From: Andrena cerasifolii
Taxonomy: Eukaryota; Arthropoda; Insecta; Hymenoptera; Andrenidae
Reading direction: 5' to 3'
DNA length: 64,000 bases
NCBI RefSeq assembly: GCF_050908995.1
Contig: NC_135118.1
Coordinates: 20,841,501-20,905,500, forward strand
Every line of letters begins with the position of its first letter. The stretch's first letter is position 1. Made by a program: the position numbers and the translations under genes. The notes beneath the pieces were generated by a model. It was not told where the DNA came from. It made no database searches and was given only the letters and a program-made list of their open reading frames with translations. Positions 12,728 to 23,265 of the stretch are shown in pieces.

Positions 12728-12959
12728 ATAATTAATTTTATAAAATGTAGTAAATAAGAAAATTTGTCTATTATAGTGTCAATTTTTAATATTTATCTAG
12801 TTGCAATAAACTCAATTAACGTACTTCAAATTAACATTATTTAATAAGTAGAGAACCGATGTGAAACCGTGTACAAACTAATAAATACACTTCCATTTTT
12901 AATAATCCTTCGTTGCCAACAGATTATTATTTTATGCACCGAGTAACGCTGCTTAACAA

Positions 12960-13121
12960 CATATCGCTCATTTGCTGCAACAACAACGTAACTCAAAGTT
13001 CACGATTTTTGGGGAAACGGGTTCAAAAGTTTTGTTAGACGACAGCCGCTTTTTCTATATTAATAACTCGAAAGCTACAAATTTTGAGTTGTTTCGTTGT
13101 TGCAGCACATGAGCGATATGG
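12960..13121. repeat. Short inverted-repeat element
   Basis: About 40 bp at 12960-13000 (CATATCGCTCATTTGCTGCA, then ACAAC and ACTCAAA) is repeated in reverse at 13083-13121, enclosing about 80 bp. The size and structure suit a small MITE, but no target duplication is clear. Confidence 0.5.
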
Positions 13122-13806
13122 TTTACGGGGAAAATTGTAGGAAAAGCGTAGAAGCTATTAACTCGAGACGCTGCAAAACTGTGCCACATGTAAAGGTGCC
13201 ACGTATGGGTGACTGCGGGCTGTCACGATGAATTGGCGCGTCACGTGTAACGCGTGGCAGCGAACGTGTTATACATTGGTTCAGAGCGACTCGAAGTATT
13301 TTGAAGTATTTTAGGGAATCGGCAGTCATTGTTTTAGAATTAGGAAAAGTGGGTACGTTGGTAGAAGAGTTGTATTGCGAAGGGTTCGAAGGAGAAAGAA
13401 AATCTGCAGAGAAGGGTGCCAAAGATGAGAGCATTAAAATCTTATCAACTCACCCCCTTTTAATGCTTTTACGTTGCGATGAAAAAGCAAAAGTAGGACT
13501 ACAGCTCGTTATGATACTTCATGGAGAACACGTTCCATGAATGTAATCGAAAGCGTTGCGAAATGGAACGCAATACTTTTCTGTACTAAGAAAAATGGTA
13601 GTGGAACGTTCAGATTATCCTGCAATTAAAACATAGACGACGTGTATACTGCGATCCTATAGAACCTTGAGGTGTTAAACATTTTTCCATGGGATTGAAT
13701 TCTTCAACGTCATACTGCTGGTGAACAGACTACGCGAAGGTCCACGAAAATGCCACGGCGCGCACAATTATTTGCTGGTGAAGCATCCCATTCGTACCAT
13801 TATATT
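13122..13806. other. Gene-free stretch
   Basis: Open frames of 80-103 codons lie opposite each other at 13123-13540 without a recognised domain. Nothing else is supported. Confidence 0.35.
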
Positions 13807-14526
13807 AAGGAGTCATTCTACTTTGATCGGCCGAAAAATGAAGCTATTTGTAAAGATTTTTTCTCAGTAAATACAACGTATAATGAAATGAATCTTTTTG
13901 GTATTTTTTAAGCTACTCTTATATTGTACAAAAAAAATTAAAAAGAATTTTTACAATTTGTTTTAATTGTTGTTTTACAACGTCAACATGGCACCTAAAA
14001 AAGGAGGTATGTTCACGGCGTAGGTGATTTCCCGACTCAGGCTTATCCGCAACAAAAAATTCCAAAAGATTCTTAATCTGTATGAGTGTCGCCTAGCTCA
14101 ATTAACAACTTTTGTCGAGAAGTAACCGAGATAATTCTCATGGAACATCCGAGTATAAATTCCTTTGGGTGTTTTGTCAAATTTTTTCCCCAAATTCCCT
14201 TACTTTTCAACAAAAATTGTTATTTGAGCTAGGGTCTATAGCGACACTCATACAGATTAAGAATCTTTTGGAATTTTTTCTTTCGGATAAGCCTGAGCCG
14301 GAAAATCACCTACGCCATGAACATACCTCCTTTTTTAGGTGCCATATTGGCACTGTAAAAAAACAATTAAAACAACTTGCAAAAATTCTTTTTAATTTTT
14401 TTTTAATAATATAAGAGTAGCTCAATCAGTACTGAAAAAAATTATTTCATTACATATAGCCTTTACTGAGAAACATATCTTTAAAAAGACCTTAATTTTT
14501 CGGCTGTTGTAAGTAGAATGACCCCT
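13807..14526. mobile_element. Palindromic MITE with about 285-bp arms
   Basis: The ends are TAAGGAGTCATTCTACTT and AAGTAGAATGACCCCTTA, giving a TA duplication as in Tc1/mariner relatives. The arms (about 13809-14092 and 14237-14524) align over essentially their full length, including AGCTACTCTTATATT, AAAAAGAATTTTT, ATGGCACCTAAAAAAGGAGG and CTTAATCTGTATGAGTGTCG. The unpaired centre is about 140 bp. The arms would form a very long hairpin in single strands or RNA. No transposase is encoded. Confidence 0.85.
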
Positions 14527-15726
14527 TATGCACAGACAATAGCACGAAAGGAAAAGGAGCAGAATGCAATATTCTCTTGTACGTGGATGAATAAGTGTGT
14601 CGACGCTTGCACCTCATTAACGACCCGCGTTACTAATAACACGTCTGCCACACTGCCAGCACCAGATTTAGATGCTTTATTACGTTGCTTATGATTTCCA
14701 AGTATCCACAAACGACACGTTCAAGGAAGCAGACATACCGATAATCGTTCGATCTGCCATTAATAATCTTCAAGGACCCGCGCTATGTATTTGGATTACG
14801 GCAGAAAATACTCGGCGCGGTAATAAAAACCATCTTGCAATAAATAGAAAGAGTTGACAACTATCCGCAGCGATGATAGCGATCCTAAAGTGTAACTCGC
14901 AGTCGAAGCGCGTCTCAACACTCTCAGCGACGTGTAGGAACAGGAGGAAGGCGGCACGAGCATCTTCATTAACCGGGGATCTCTTTGTCACCGAATCAAT
15001 TACAGGATTATATATCATTCAGGCGCAGTCATCGATCACCATTATGTCCGCGTCTCGCGCCCGATAGATGATTAATGCTTTCGTGGACCCGTTTCAAAGT
15101 ATAAATAACGATTTGTCTAAACAGATGTGCGGCGTGCAAGTAACCACCTATTTATGGGAGATCGAGTGCCTAACCGGGATAAGAGAATTCAAGGTCTGCC
15201 AGGGGCCTGCTCGCACAGTTGCTGGACAGGTTTGCCCACAGCCACGGACCAACCTGTCGCGAAATCACGTGCATCAACGGAGGAAAAGGAGGAAAGAGAA
15301 AATATCGCGATAATGGACAGCCGCCGTGCATTATCGTTATCGATCGGCGGCAGGGGATAAATCAATTATGTAACCCGTCGATCGTTACCGTCGATCAACG
15401 TTGAATTATTCGCGAAACGAGCCTCCTCGCAATTGCACAAATTGATCTTATCGTTCCCTTTAATCGATCTGTGAAACGAGCAATTGGCTCTTAATAATCC
15501 TTACAGCCGTGCGTGCCTCACACTTTTGCGCATGCATCGGTACGTGCACGCGCTCGTATCTTTCCTTCGTTAAAAATACTTGCGCACAAGGGGAGCAATT
15601 AACGTCGCTTAGATTTAAGCGAATCAGGATCTGCGCCCAGCTTCTTCGCCAGGATGCTCCGACACGTGGACAGACCCAGTGCGGCCTTGCGCGTTGTTCG
15701 TTTGAATTCTAAAGCAGGCTTGTTGA
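14527..15726. other. Gene-free, CpG-rich stretch
   Basis: Short open frames on both strands and no repeats seen. It could contain the 3' untranslated region of the candidate exon at 15727-15991, but no AATAAA signal was found in the right place. Confidence 0.35.
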
Positions 15727-15991
15727 TCAGGGTGGTGCCAGCGAAGCCACTCGTTCTGGATTAAAATCGACAGTGATCGAACTCGCTGACGAGGAAACGG
15801 GCAGGTGGTATTTCTGAATGGGAACGTTGACGTCTTCGTTTCGGCCAGACTTCCTGCCTCGTTTCCACGAAGGCGATGATAATGTGTCCGTAAGAAGGCC
15901 ACGTTCGCGGGAATCGACATTTATATCAAAATACATATGTTTGCAATAGGGCCTCTGGTTATCGGCGACTGTCTGGCGAATTGGCCTTTTA
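15727..15991 (-). CDS. Candidate C-terminal coding exon, unknown protein
   Basis: I do not recognise this protein. The minus-strand frame is open from a plausible splice acceptor (pyrimidine-rich CTTCCTGTTCCGGTTCGCAG, exon starting at 15991 and entering in phase 2) to a TGA at 15727-15729, about 87 residues. The peptide contains RPYCKHMYFDINVDSRERG early, then a basic patch (WKRGRKSGR) and a serine-rich tail ending in APP. Codon use looks like coding DNA (mixed GC3, many Asp/Glu/Asn/Lys codons), and no stop occurs in the upstream frame back to about 16104, so the true start could differ. It lies about 3.7 kb downstream of the membrane-protein gene on the same strand, but that gene has its own stop, so this would be a separate gene or an alternative 3' end. 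A chance open frame in CpG-rich DNA remains possible. Confidence 0.4.
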
Positions 15992-16848
15992 CTGCGAACC
16001 GGAACAGGAAGCACCATTGAAGCGTGCAACCACAGAGCCGAGGGTAACAAAAAAAATCGGCAAATAACGAGGTTCTTTAACTGGTGTCCTTCGGGGAACA
16101 CCACAAAAGCGACATAAATCTTACTTATTACACGCTTCTTGTAATGTCCCGCCTTTTTTCTTCCAACGAATAATGCATGTTAACCGATCGATAAATCCTG
16201 CGAAGTTAGCCTGACGGGCACTTTGGCGTCTCGGCGATTCCAGCGGAATCCTATTTCAAATCTAAACACCTGCCTGATTGTAATCCCGGTGAATCTGAGC
16301 TGTTTGACTCGGCTCCTGGTATTCAATGCTCGCTTCTCAGAAATCGAGCCAGGCGAGTTAGTCAGAGAGTACACGGCGCAGGTGATAGCCTCAAGCCAGC
16401 GGCTGTTAACATAACCGATGGTCGGCGGAGATCGTTATCCAAAGGAACATGCCTGCCGTGACGCGCGGCCGTCCGAGAATCGTACGTCAATCAGAGGCCG
16501 CATCGATATTTCTACGCATTTGTCCCAATAGTGATAGCGAGCACGCGCTGATTGGGGGATAAAAATTGCCTAGAAGCTATCGGTGGAAAAAGTCGCCGGC
16601 ACAATGGCTCGCTTCCGCGTGACCGTGTGATTCAAATCAATTAACGTTGGGAAGCTTGATTACTAATTGCACAACGATTTACACGGCGATAAGGCGTTTC
16701 CATGCCAAACCACGGGAATACTGCTAATAGCCTCACTTTGACGTAGGCTCGTCTAACGTTCGTTTTGCACGAAGGTCGTGGTTGGAGCCCATCGCGTAAT
16801 TGTCGCGGCGATAAGCAGCGCGAGGGATACACGACGGCTAGCAACTCA
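15992..16848. other. Gene-free stretch
   Basis: CpG-rich with short overlapping open frames. No exon or repeat recognised. Confidence 0.35.
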
Positions 16849-17435
16849 CAAGGGGAGGGCACCATGTGGTAGGCACCGATTTTGATGAGCCTTGGCAGGA
16901 TGGATCTATGTCGAAAATAAGTAAATAGGTGTCCGAGCGTTTCTGCTAATAGATCTTAATAATAGAGATATTTACATGTAAATTATTAAAAATTTCGTAA
17001 TGGCCGTGGGGTTTTAGTGGGTAAAAATCCTACACTACCCTGGCGCCCCCAGGGGATTCCTCTCTGAAGGAGTCGGGGTGCCTTTTGAAGATTTCCCCAA
17101 GTTAACAAAACAAATTTATAAAAACAGTAATTTATAAAACAAATTTATATAGTTTTTTTTTAACTGTGATAACATAAAAGTAATTGGAGACATCTTCAAA
17201 AGGCATCCCGACTCTTTCAGAGGAGAATCCCCCGGGGACGCCAGGGTAGTATGGGATTTTTACCCACTAAAACCCCACGGCCATTATAAAATTTTTAATA
17301 ATTTCCATGTAAATATCTCTATTATTAAGGTCCATTGGAAGAAAAGCTCGAATACCTATTTACTTATTTTCAACATAGATCCATCGTGCCAAGGCTCAAC
17401 AAAATCGGTGTCTACCACATGGTGTCCTCCCCTTG
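16849..17435. mobile_element. Foldback element family F, copy 2 (complete)
   Basis: A 587-bp imperfect palindrome starting CAAGGGGAGGGCACCATGTG and ending CACATGGTGTCCTCCCCTTG. Arms of about 250 bp carry ATGGATCTATGT, AGTAAATAGGT, GGCCGTGGGGTTTTAGTGGG and CAGGGTAGT in mirror order around an AT-rich centre (about 17105-17185). The outer similarity extends a few bases further (CAACTCA versus TCAGTTG), so the terminus may be ACT-N-ACAAGGGG. It is non-coding and homologous to 12304-12727. Confidence 0.88.
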
Positions 17436-19436
17436 TCAGTTGTAGATAGCTGTAGCAATTAAGCTTGTAGCAGTCAGTAAGCTATTAAGGGGGCTATTTG
17501 GGCGGTCAAACCGCTCGAAGACCAAGTATTTTTTGCGAATTAATTACAAGGGGAAGAATACAAATTGTGTCTAGTACTTTTGAGTAATGATTATTAATAA
17601 TATAAACTGTAAAGAATTTTTTTTCATAATTTATACATGTATATGACGGCGCTACAGTCGTCCGATTTGTGGGGGCGTTTCTTCTGTGGTTTTCCTGATT
17701 GTGAAGAATCTGAAGTCCGGATAGATTTGAAATTTTTATGGCACGTTCAAAATACATTCCTTTCTGGAGTGTACCACAGCATAAAGTGTAAAAGCTTTGG
17801 TTTCCGCGACAAAAAGCAGCCATCTGTGCACCCCGAAAATCGACATTTATCGTACAAATCGCCTTCTCCTGGTCGCTATTTTAATAATTTTGGTTCAATT
17901 ATTTTTCAGAGCTTCCCACCAAAAGTACGGGTCCTAGGAGAAAGATATTCTCAGGAAACCGTTGTATGTTTATTTTTAAGCTGAATATCAGGGCAAACTG
18001 AAAATCACTCTTTCTAAACCACTGTATAATCACCCTCGTGTTGCGCCATTCATAGAATAGATATGTAGGTAAAAAAATATTTTTTTTACTCTGCGGGATG
18101 GTAATAAACATTGCATAAGAGGAAAAGTCTGTATTTGCGTTCATCTCCTCGTAATTAATTCCGCAAAAATACTTGATTTTTCAGCGATTTCACTGCCCAG
18201 TTCCCTTAAGCTATTCATTAATGACTGGTCGTGGAAAAGTGTAGAAAATAGCGAGATAAGGTTTGTTCAGTGAATTATCGTTGACATATCAAATTTCGCT
18301 CCTTGACCGGCGAGCTATTTGCGAAAATGATTTCCCCAGTTTAAGGCGTTGATCGCGTAACGAGAAGATACGATGGATAGATTTATGACCATCGTTTGCA
18401 TTGAGCAATAATCGTGTTTGCGGGCAGTGCGCGGGGAATTCGTCGGTTTCCGTTTGCTGGGGTATGTACTATCTGATCGTGTCAATGCGCACCTCGACGA
18501 GGAAAGAACCGCTGAATCTTCCACAATTGAATCAAGATAGCGGATGAATTTATAAAGTAATAACGAACGCGCGATCCGCAAGCTATTGTCGTAAAGAAGA
18601 ATGTTTCTATAAATACCAAAACAATGGAGATACTTGGAGAACGTTTTCCTTTCAGCTAGCCGTGCGTCTTCTAAACGATTCTACGTGGAAAAAGATTTCC
18701 AAGCATTTTTTCGACGCGACTTCCTATTACCTGCTCGGTGGTAATTAAATTTCATTAAACCGCGCGGGATTGTTGAAGTTCTCCTGTCGGTTTAAATAAC
18801 AATCGTCGCGGCACCGTTTCACGTACGCGGCAAAAAGGGAAACAGAAATTTTTAATTATCGCGTGACAATGCGGCTAATTAAGCTTCTCGGTATGTTTGA
18901 AAAACTGTGTCGAGCGCTAAGCTCGGGATTTTATGTAACCAAGGAATCGAGGAGCAAAATAGTTCACGTGCGAACGATTCTTAATAATTGCGCAATTCCA
19001 ACTGAGGCGCGAACGAAGTGCAAGAGGAATTTACGACGCGTTGCTTTCGATTAATTAGTGAAATGTAATTCGATAGAATCCATTTATATTTCTACACTAA
19101 TTCTATCGATCCATGACGGACCTTGTTGCAAGAATTACATGATCGTTGACTAGAATGCGGTAGCAATACACTTATTGACTACTTAGTTTAATTACAAACA
19201 CGTCGATGCAGCGTGGATTTTTTACACTAATGTGATCGTTAGTATTAGTATCTGTATCCCTCTGAAATACGACGCGTGGGTCTGCTCGGACCCAGGCGCC
19301 GTCAATTGCGAAGGTTAACTACAAATTGTTATTTTCGTAAGTCACTACACCTATTTCGATATATACCGCGGATAAAAACATTAATGTGGCTCTTACTATT
19401 TGTATCTTGCTCGTACGTAGTGTTTCCTTCGAGAAT
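17436..19436. other. Gene-free stretch downstream of the membrane-protein gene
   Basis: A 115-codon plus-strand open frame at 17637-17984 has no recognisable domain. TTAAGGGGGCTATTTGG near 17485 resembles the outer ends of the palindromic MITEs, but no matching right end was found. The rest is unassigned. Confidence 0.35.
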
Positions 19437-19442
19437 TTTATT
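19437..19442 (-). promoter_or_regulatory. Candidate polyadenylation signal
   Basis: AATAAA on the minus strand about 240 bases past the stop codon of the membrane-protein gene. Position and sequence fit, but the hexamer is common in AT-rich DNA. Confidence 0.3.
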
Positions 19443-19682
19443 TCCTTCTTTTCTCCAGTGACGAATGACAGGCTAAGAGCGCAAGAATTTTTATAAAAAA
19501 CACCCGTGTCGAGCAAGTAACAATAATTCTTGGTATTGCAAGAAGAACGAAGAATCCTGGCGAGGATTCTTGCGCCGATTCACGGAATTTAGAGGAGATT
19601 AATTCGTCGAAAAAAAGCACCTCATACCCGTCCGTCGATAAAAATCGCCAGTGCGATCTCATATTCGGCGTTCTTCCAAGAA

Positions 19683-20484
19683 TCACGACGTACGATAGTT
19701 AATGAATCTTCTCGACACGCTACTGACTCTGTCGGGCGCCGAGTTGTCGGCCACTATTCTAGTTCTGGCGTTAGGAGCCGCTAGGTAAGAGGTCTCGTTC
19801 CTGGACCTGCCCAATGTCGTCGAGTGATCAGAGATTTTGATAGACGGGGGCGCAGGATTCGACGGTTTCGACTGCTCTTTCGATCGGAACAGCCTGAAAA
19901 GCGCTGACTCCTCTAATCTTTCTGGCAAGATTTTCAATAGTTTATTTAACGAGCCTTCGAGGAATGAGCTATCATTCGCGCGCATCTCCCCGCTGTTGTT
20001 CCCCGGACGCTGGAACTTGATGGAAAATATCGAGGCCTCCTCGGTTGTTACGATGGACGCCGAAGGAGTCGCGCCTCCTGTTGCTTCAAGCAGATCCACC
20101 AAGTCGGACTGGTTCATCGTTAAGCCACTGATCCTGACGTCGCATACTGACTTCCCATTGACAGATCGATGCTTGATCAGTGAGACCATTTCCCCCAGGC
20201 CGCCCGGATTCGAATAGGGACGATCGATCTCTGCTCTCTTCGAGCAAGCACCATCGCTCCTGTTCGAATTATCGTGCTTCCTAACGATTTCGTCATTCTG
20301 CCGTTTCGTGCCTGAAATATTGCCACTTATCCTAGTCGAGGTCGACGCGTCTACGACTCGACTCTTGCGGAGCATCGTCGAGTGATCTACTGGCAAACAT
20401 TGATCGGCAGCGGGGAAGACTGGAAGATTCAATCTCTGGGTCTCGTCGGCTGTGTACTCTTTGATATCGGTCGACTTGTCGGAT
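19683..20484 (-). CDS. Unknown membrane protein, last coding exon (cytoplasmic C-terminus)
   Basis: This is the final exon of a minus-strand gene whose other exons are at 20561-20869, 21506-21747 and about 23000-23265. It is open from the acceptor ATTCGCAG (exon start 20484) to TGA at 19683-19685, about 266 codons. An alternative in-frame acceptor (ACTTAAG) would start it at 20502, adding six codons. Exon 20561-20869 ends two bases into a codon (AG) and this exon supplies the last base, so the frame continues. The peptide is hydrophilic and serine/asparagine-rich, with TDIKEYTADETQRLNLPVFP near its start, MVSLIKHRSVNGKSVCDVRI mid-exon and basic patches near the end. No membrane segment or catalytic motif is seen. 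The intron to the previous exon is only 76 bp. I cannot name the family. The tail may dock signalling partners, which is inference only. Confidence 0.72.
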
Positions 20485-20560
20485 CTGCGAATAAAGTTTC
20501 CGCTTAAGTTTCAGCAGGGAAAGTAGGATTACAGGGACTGCTGAGGGTTTGCGCGCTAAC

Positions 20561-20869
20561 CTGGAGCAAATCAGCGTCCTCTTCATATTCTTCAGCTTCT
20601 TCACAACAATCGATGACTTCTTCCTCCACTTCTCATCGCGCAAATATTTCCGATTCAGAACCAATCCCGGGGAAGTGCTATAATCGGGTGGAAATGATAT
20701 GCTTTGATGCATCCCGGAGGCCTCGTGGCTGCTTGACCCAAGGGCTCTAGGCTTCGCTTCAATCTGCGCCTGCACCACTATCATATTTCTGCCAGACACT
20801 TCCGAGGAGGAATTTGTAATATTTTCAAGCTGGTTTCTCAGCGCGGGCGACCATATTCTCGTTGATATT
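20561..20869 (-). CDS. Unknown membrane protein, internal exon (cytoplasmic)
   Basis: The 309-bp minus-strand exon lies between acceptor CAACTGTTTCAG and donor CTCCAG|GTTAGC. It enters with one base completing a codon and leaves two bases into the next; both phases match the neighbouring exons (21506-21747 upstream, 19683-20484 downstream). This agreement is the main evidence that it is real. It encodes about 103 residues including STRIWSPALRNQLENITNSS, a proline/serine stretch and a strongly basic run (EKWRKKSSIVVKKLKNMKR) before the donor. No known domain is recognised. The upstream intron contains the truncated repeat end at 20888 (18 bp from the acceptor) and the TTAA-type repeat at 21050-21316. 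Confidence 0.72.
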
Positions 20870-20887
20870 CTGAAACAGTTGATTACA

Positions 20888-20940
20888 TTAAGGGGTGATG
20901 CTCAGTCAGGCGGCCGAAAAAGGGTGGTCTTTGGAAATTT
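20888..20940. repeat. Truncated MITE end (TTAAGGGGTGATG)
   Basis: TTAAGGGGTGATGCTCAGTC starts at 20888 and resembles the outer ends of the palindromic elements at 10556 and 13807. No inverted partner was found downstream, so only one end remains. It is directly adjacent to the splice acceptor of exon 20561-20869. Confidence 0.35.
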
Positions 20941-21049
20941 TTTACTCAAAAGCTGTACCACGTTTCTCAAAAAATCTTTCTTCCTTTTAAGGATTACATC
21001 TAGCACCGTGCATCGTAATATTTTTATTTAAAAATATTTATTAATAACT

Positions 21050-21316
21050 AAGTCATTTTCGCGCTACCATTTTCGTATTTTTCAATCTTAACTTTTCAAT
21101 GATAATTCTATATTCGTAATGCTGTATAATAGTTTTGTTTTCTAGAAATGTAAATTTGGATAGGATGACAATTGTCAAAGAGCGATTTTCCACGGTTGTG
21201 GAAGGAAGCGATTTATTTATTTTTTCACGATAAATCCCCTTTGGAAGTAGTAAGGACGCGACGTTTGAATTCGGAAATTGCTCTTGGGGTGCGATACACT
21301 CCGTGTGACGAGTTAA
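21050..21316. mobile_element. TTAA-type MITE, diverged copy
   Basis: Shares with 4953-5300 the block CTACCATTTT ... TAACTTTTCA-TGATAA ... TTCTAGAAAT-TAAATTT, and the end GATACACTCCGTGTGA followed by TTAA at 21313-21316. The 5' end is missing or too diverged. It sits in an intron of the membrane-protein gene. Confidence 0.5.
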
Positions 21317-21505
21317 CTATCTATTATCATCCACTGAGTGAATGAAACTCATCAACCGCGAAATTCTATTTCGTATTTAATCCAGGTAGTATTTCATCTC
21401 ATTTCGCATTTAATTATATTATTCGGATAACTGAAGGCACTTGTAGATATATACCCCTGATTAATGGAAATGGACCCCTTCGTTAATTAATAAATTCCCC
21501 CATAC

Positions 21506-21747
21506 CTGCGTCGTTCGCGGGGTGGTTTCACAGAAACAATTTGTGCTTCTTCCGCGGGAACCGGTTCTGCTTCTTGCACAACCTGCTGTATTTCCTTAGC
21601 GTCATTCGAATCGATAGAATTCCGTCTGCAATCGTAAACATCGGAGTAGGTGTCGTTCGTGAGCTGGCTTCGATGGGGATGCGATATCTTTATATGAACC
21701 AAAGGCGTTTCTCCCTCGATCGGCTCTCCGGTATCTAAATATTCGTT
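21506..21747 (-). CDS. Unknown membrane protein, internal exon (juxtamembrane cytoplasmic)
   Basis: The 242-bp minus-strand exon is bounded by acceptor ATAAAAGTAG (exon start 21747) and donor CGACGCAG|GTATGG. It enters in phase 0, as required by the transmembrane exon, and leaves two bases into a codon, as required by exon 20561-20869. It encodes about 80 acidic residues, starting NEYLDTGEPIEGETPLVHIK, with YSDVYD mid-exon and an acidic QQVVQEAEPVPAEE stretch. Two tyrosines in acidic context (NEYLD, SDVYD) could be phosphorylation sites, by inference. The acceptor has a poor pyrimidine tract; an alternative AG 13 bases further in breaks the phase. No family recognised. Confidence 0.7.
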
Positions 21748-22002
21748 CTACTTTTATTTGACCAATTAAACGTGCTTGTAAAACCAATCACCGGCATTCC
21801 CTTTACTCTTGCCGCCTTATTCGATTCATGAATAAAAACGGCAATGGTATGCCAAAAATGTCCATTCATCAGCCCATTAACAACGTCAGTACAAGGTACG
21901 CATCTGTTCAACTTGCTTCTTCATTGTATATGAAATTAAGATTAGGATTATTTATGATTCCATGGATTTTATATAAATGTGCATGGATGAGAAGCGTCAT
22001 GC

Positions 22003-22810
22003 ATAGTGTTCCTGATTTCTCGATATTTTTTGATCCTCGAGAAATCAGAAATGAGATTATATTTCTTGAGAATTCTCGAGAATTCTCGAGAAATTGAAAA
22101 AAATATTGCAAAAATTATATTTTTGGAATAACGTTGATAATATTTAGCAAAACCACAAGAAAACTTTAACTAAATTAATATTCTTGTCTAATTTATACAA
22201 AACTTGTGTAAATGAAAAAACAGATATTAAATATAATTGCTAAATTTATTTATTTAATACAAAATTTGTACAAAGCGAAACATTTCTTTTTTGGTTTTAA
22301 AATTTATTTTTAAATAGCACAATGCGTCTAATGTAGCGTCAGCGAATCTATTTTTTTTTGTAGCAAAATCTGTCACTGCTATATTTTGACGTTTTAGAAA
22401 TATCTATCTTGACTGTTAAATGAAAAATGCGTCTTTTGACCCTTTTGGAAGAAATTCTGGATCGTGCAAAAATCTCTTTTCAATATTTCTTCTTTAATAG
22501 CCACAAGAAACTCATTAGGTACTTAATTCAGTATACAATTTTTCTAAATTTTTAAATAAGAATTTAACAGCACCTCCAGCAGTTGATAATATCGAATCTT
22601 CTGTACTGTGATTTTCTATTGGAATTCATATAGGTTCTGATATTATTAATAAGATGTATTATAAATTGTAGATGTGCTTATACGTTCGCGATTAACTAGT
22701 AATACATTCATTTACGAAAATAAATGAGATTTATAATATTTTTCCTAGACTTAAGTTTCTCGAGAAATAAGAAGTAAGCAATTATAAGATTTCTCGAGAA
22801 CGTAACGTTA
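22003..22810 (-). mobile_element. hAT transposon remnant inside an intron
   Basis: On the minus strand, scattered frames give the C-terminal hAT dimerisation region: STAGGAVKFLFKNLEKLY near 22530-22600, RFLHDPEFLPKGSKDAFF near 22430-22480, and TDFATKKNRFADATLDALCY near 22310-22370. The last matches the conserved hAT tail (RNRLSDENFEMLLLLK type). Stops and frame breaks interrupt all of them. Flanks contain TTCTCGAGAATTCTCGAGAA-type palindromes (22060-22095, 22755-22800), common near hAT ends. Boundaries are approximate. It lies between exons 23000-23265 and 21506-21747 of the membrane-protein gene. Confidence 0.65.
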
Positions 22811-22999
22811 TATACGTTGAGAATGTAACGGATATATATTGAAATGTTTATATATATATTTTTATATACTCGACCACGTATATTTCACACGCATTTTGTA
22901 CAATATATTACAGAAAATTTTTAAGCAATGTCTTCGGTTACTTTTACAGAAATTCTTTTATTCGTGTTACTCCTTTAGCACCGCCAGGGGAATAATCAC

Positions 23000-23265
23000 C
23001 TGTATACGCAATGTGGTTGGTTCAGACTCACCATTATTTTCCTCCCGCTTCTTGCAATAATACCGTGGCCCAACGCACGCTATGATCACGCTGATCAGTA
23101 ATACCGTTCCAAAAATCGCGATCATTTTACAGTTTAAAAGGTAAACACCTGTCCTTTCGCGTCTGTAGTCAACGCACGAATGATGAATTGCTACAGGACG
23201 CCAATGTATCTCGGCATAATAGCTGGACAAAGAGAAACTGCCAAAGTCAAGCCAATAAACATTGT
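23000..23265 (-). CDS. Unknown single-pass membrane protein, transmembrane exon
   Basis: The minus-strand exon ends at donor CGTATACAG|GTGATT (lower boundary 23000) in phase 0. It encodes part of an ectodomain (VYWLDFGSFSLSSYYAEIHW, then HHSCVDYRRERTGVYLLNC with two cysteines), one transmembrane helix (MIAIFGTVLLISVIIACVG, 23069-23125), then a basic stop-transfer segment (YYCKKREE), so the C-terminus should be cytoplasmic. The upper boundary is unsure: acceptor AGs lie at 23222, 23237 and 23265, the second and third keeping more of the coding-looking sequence. Upstream in the same frame a TGA appears, while another frame (GSCGVTIKIVITGAVYEINV, 23280-23345) looks coding. Either a short intron or a one-base frame shift separates them. 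The signal peptide and other 5' exons were not found. Family unknown. Confidence 0.65.
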
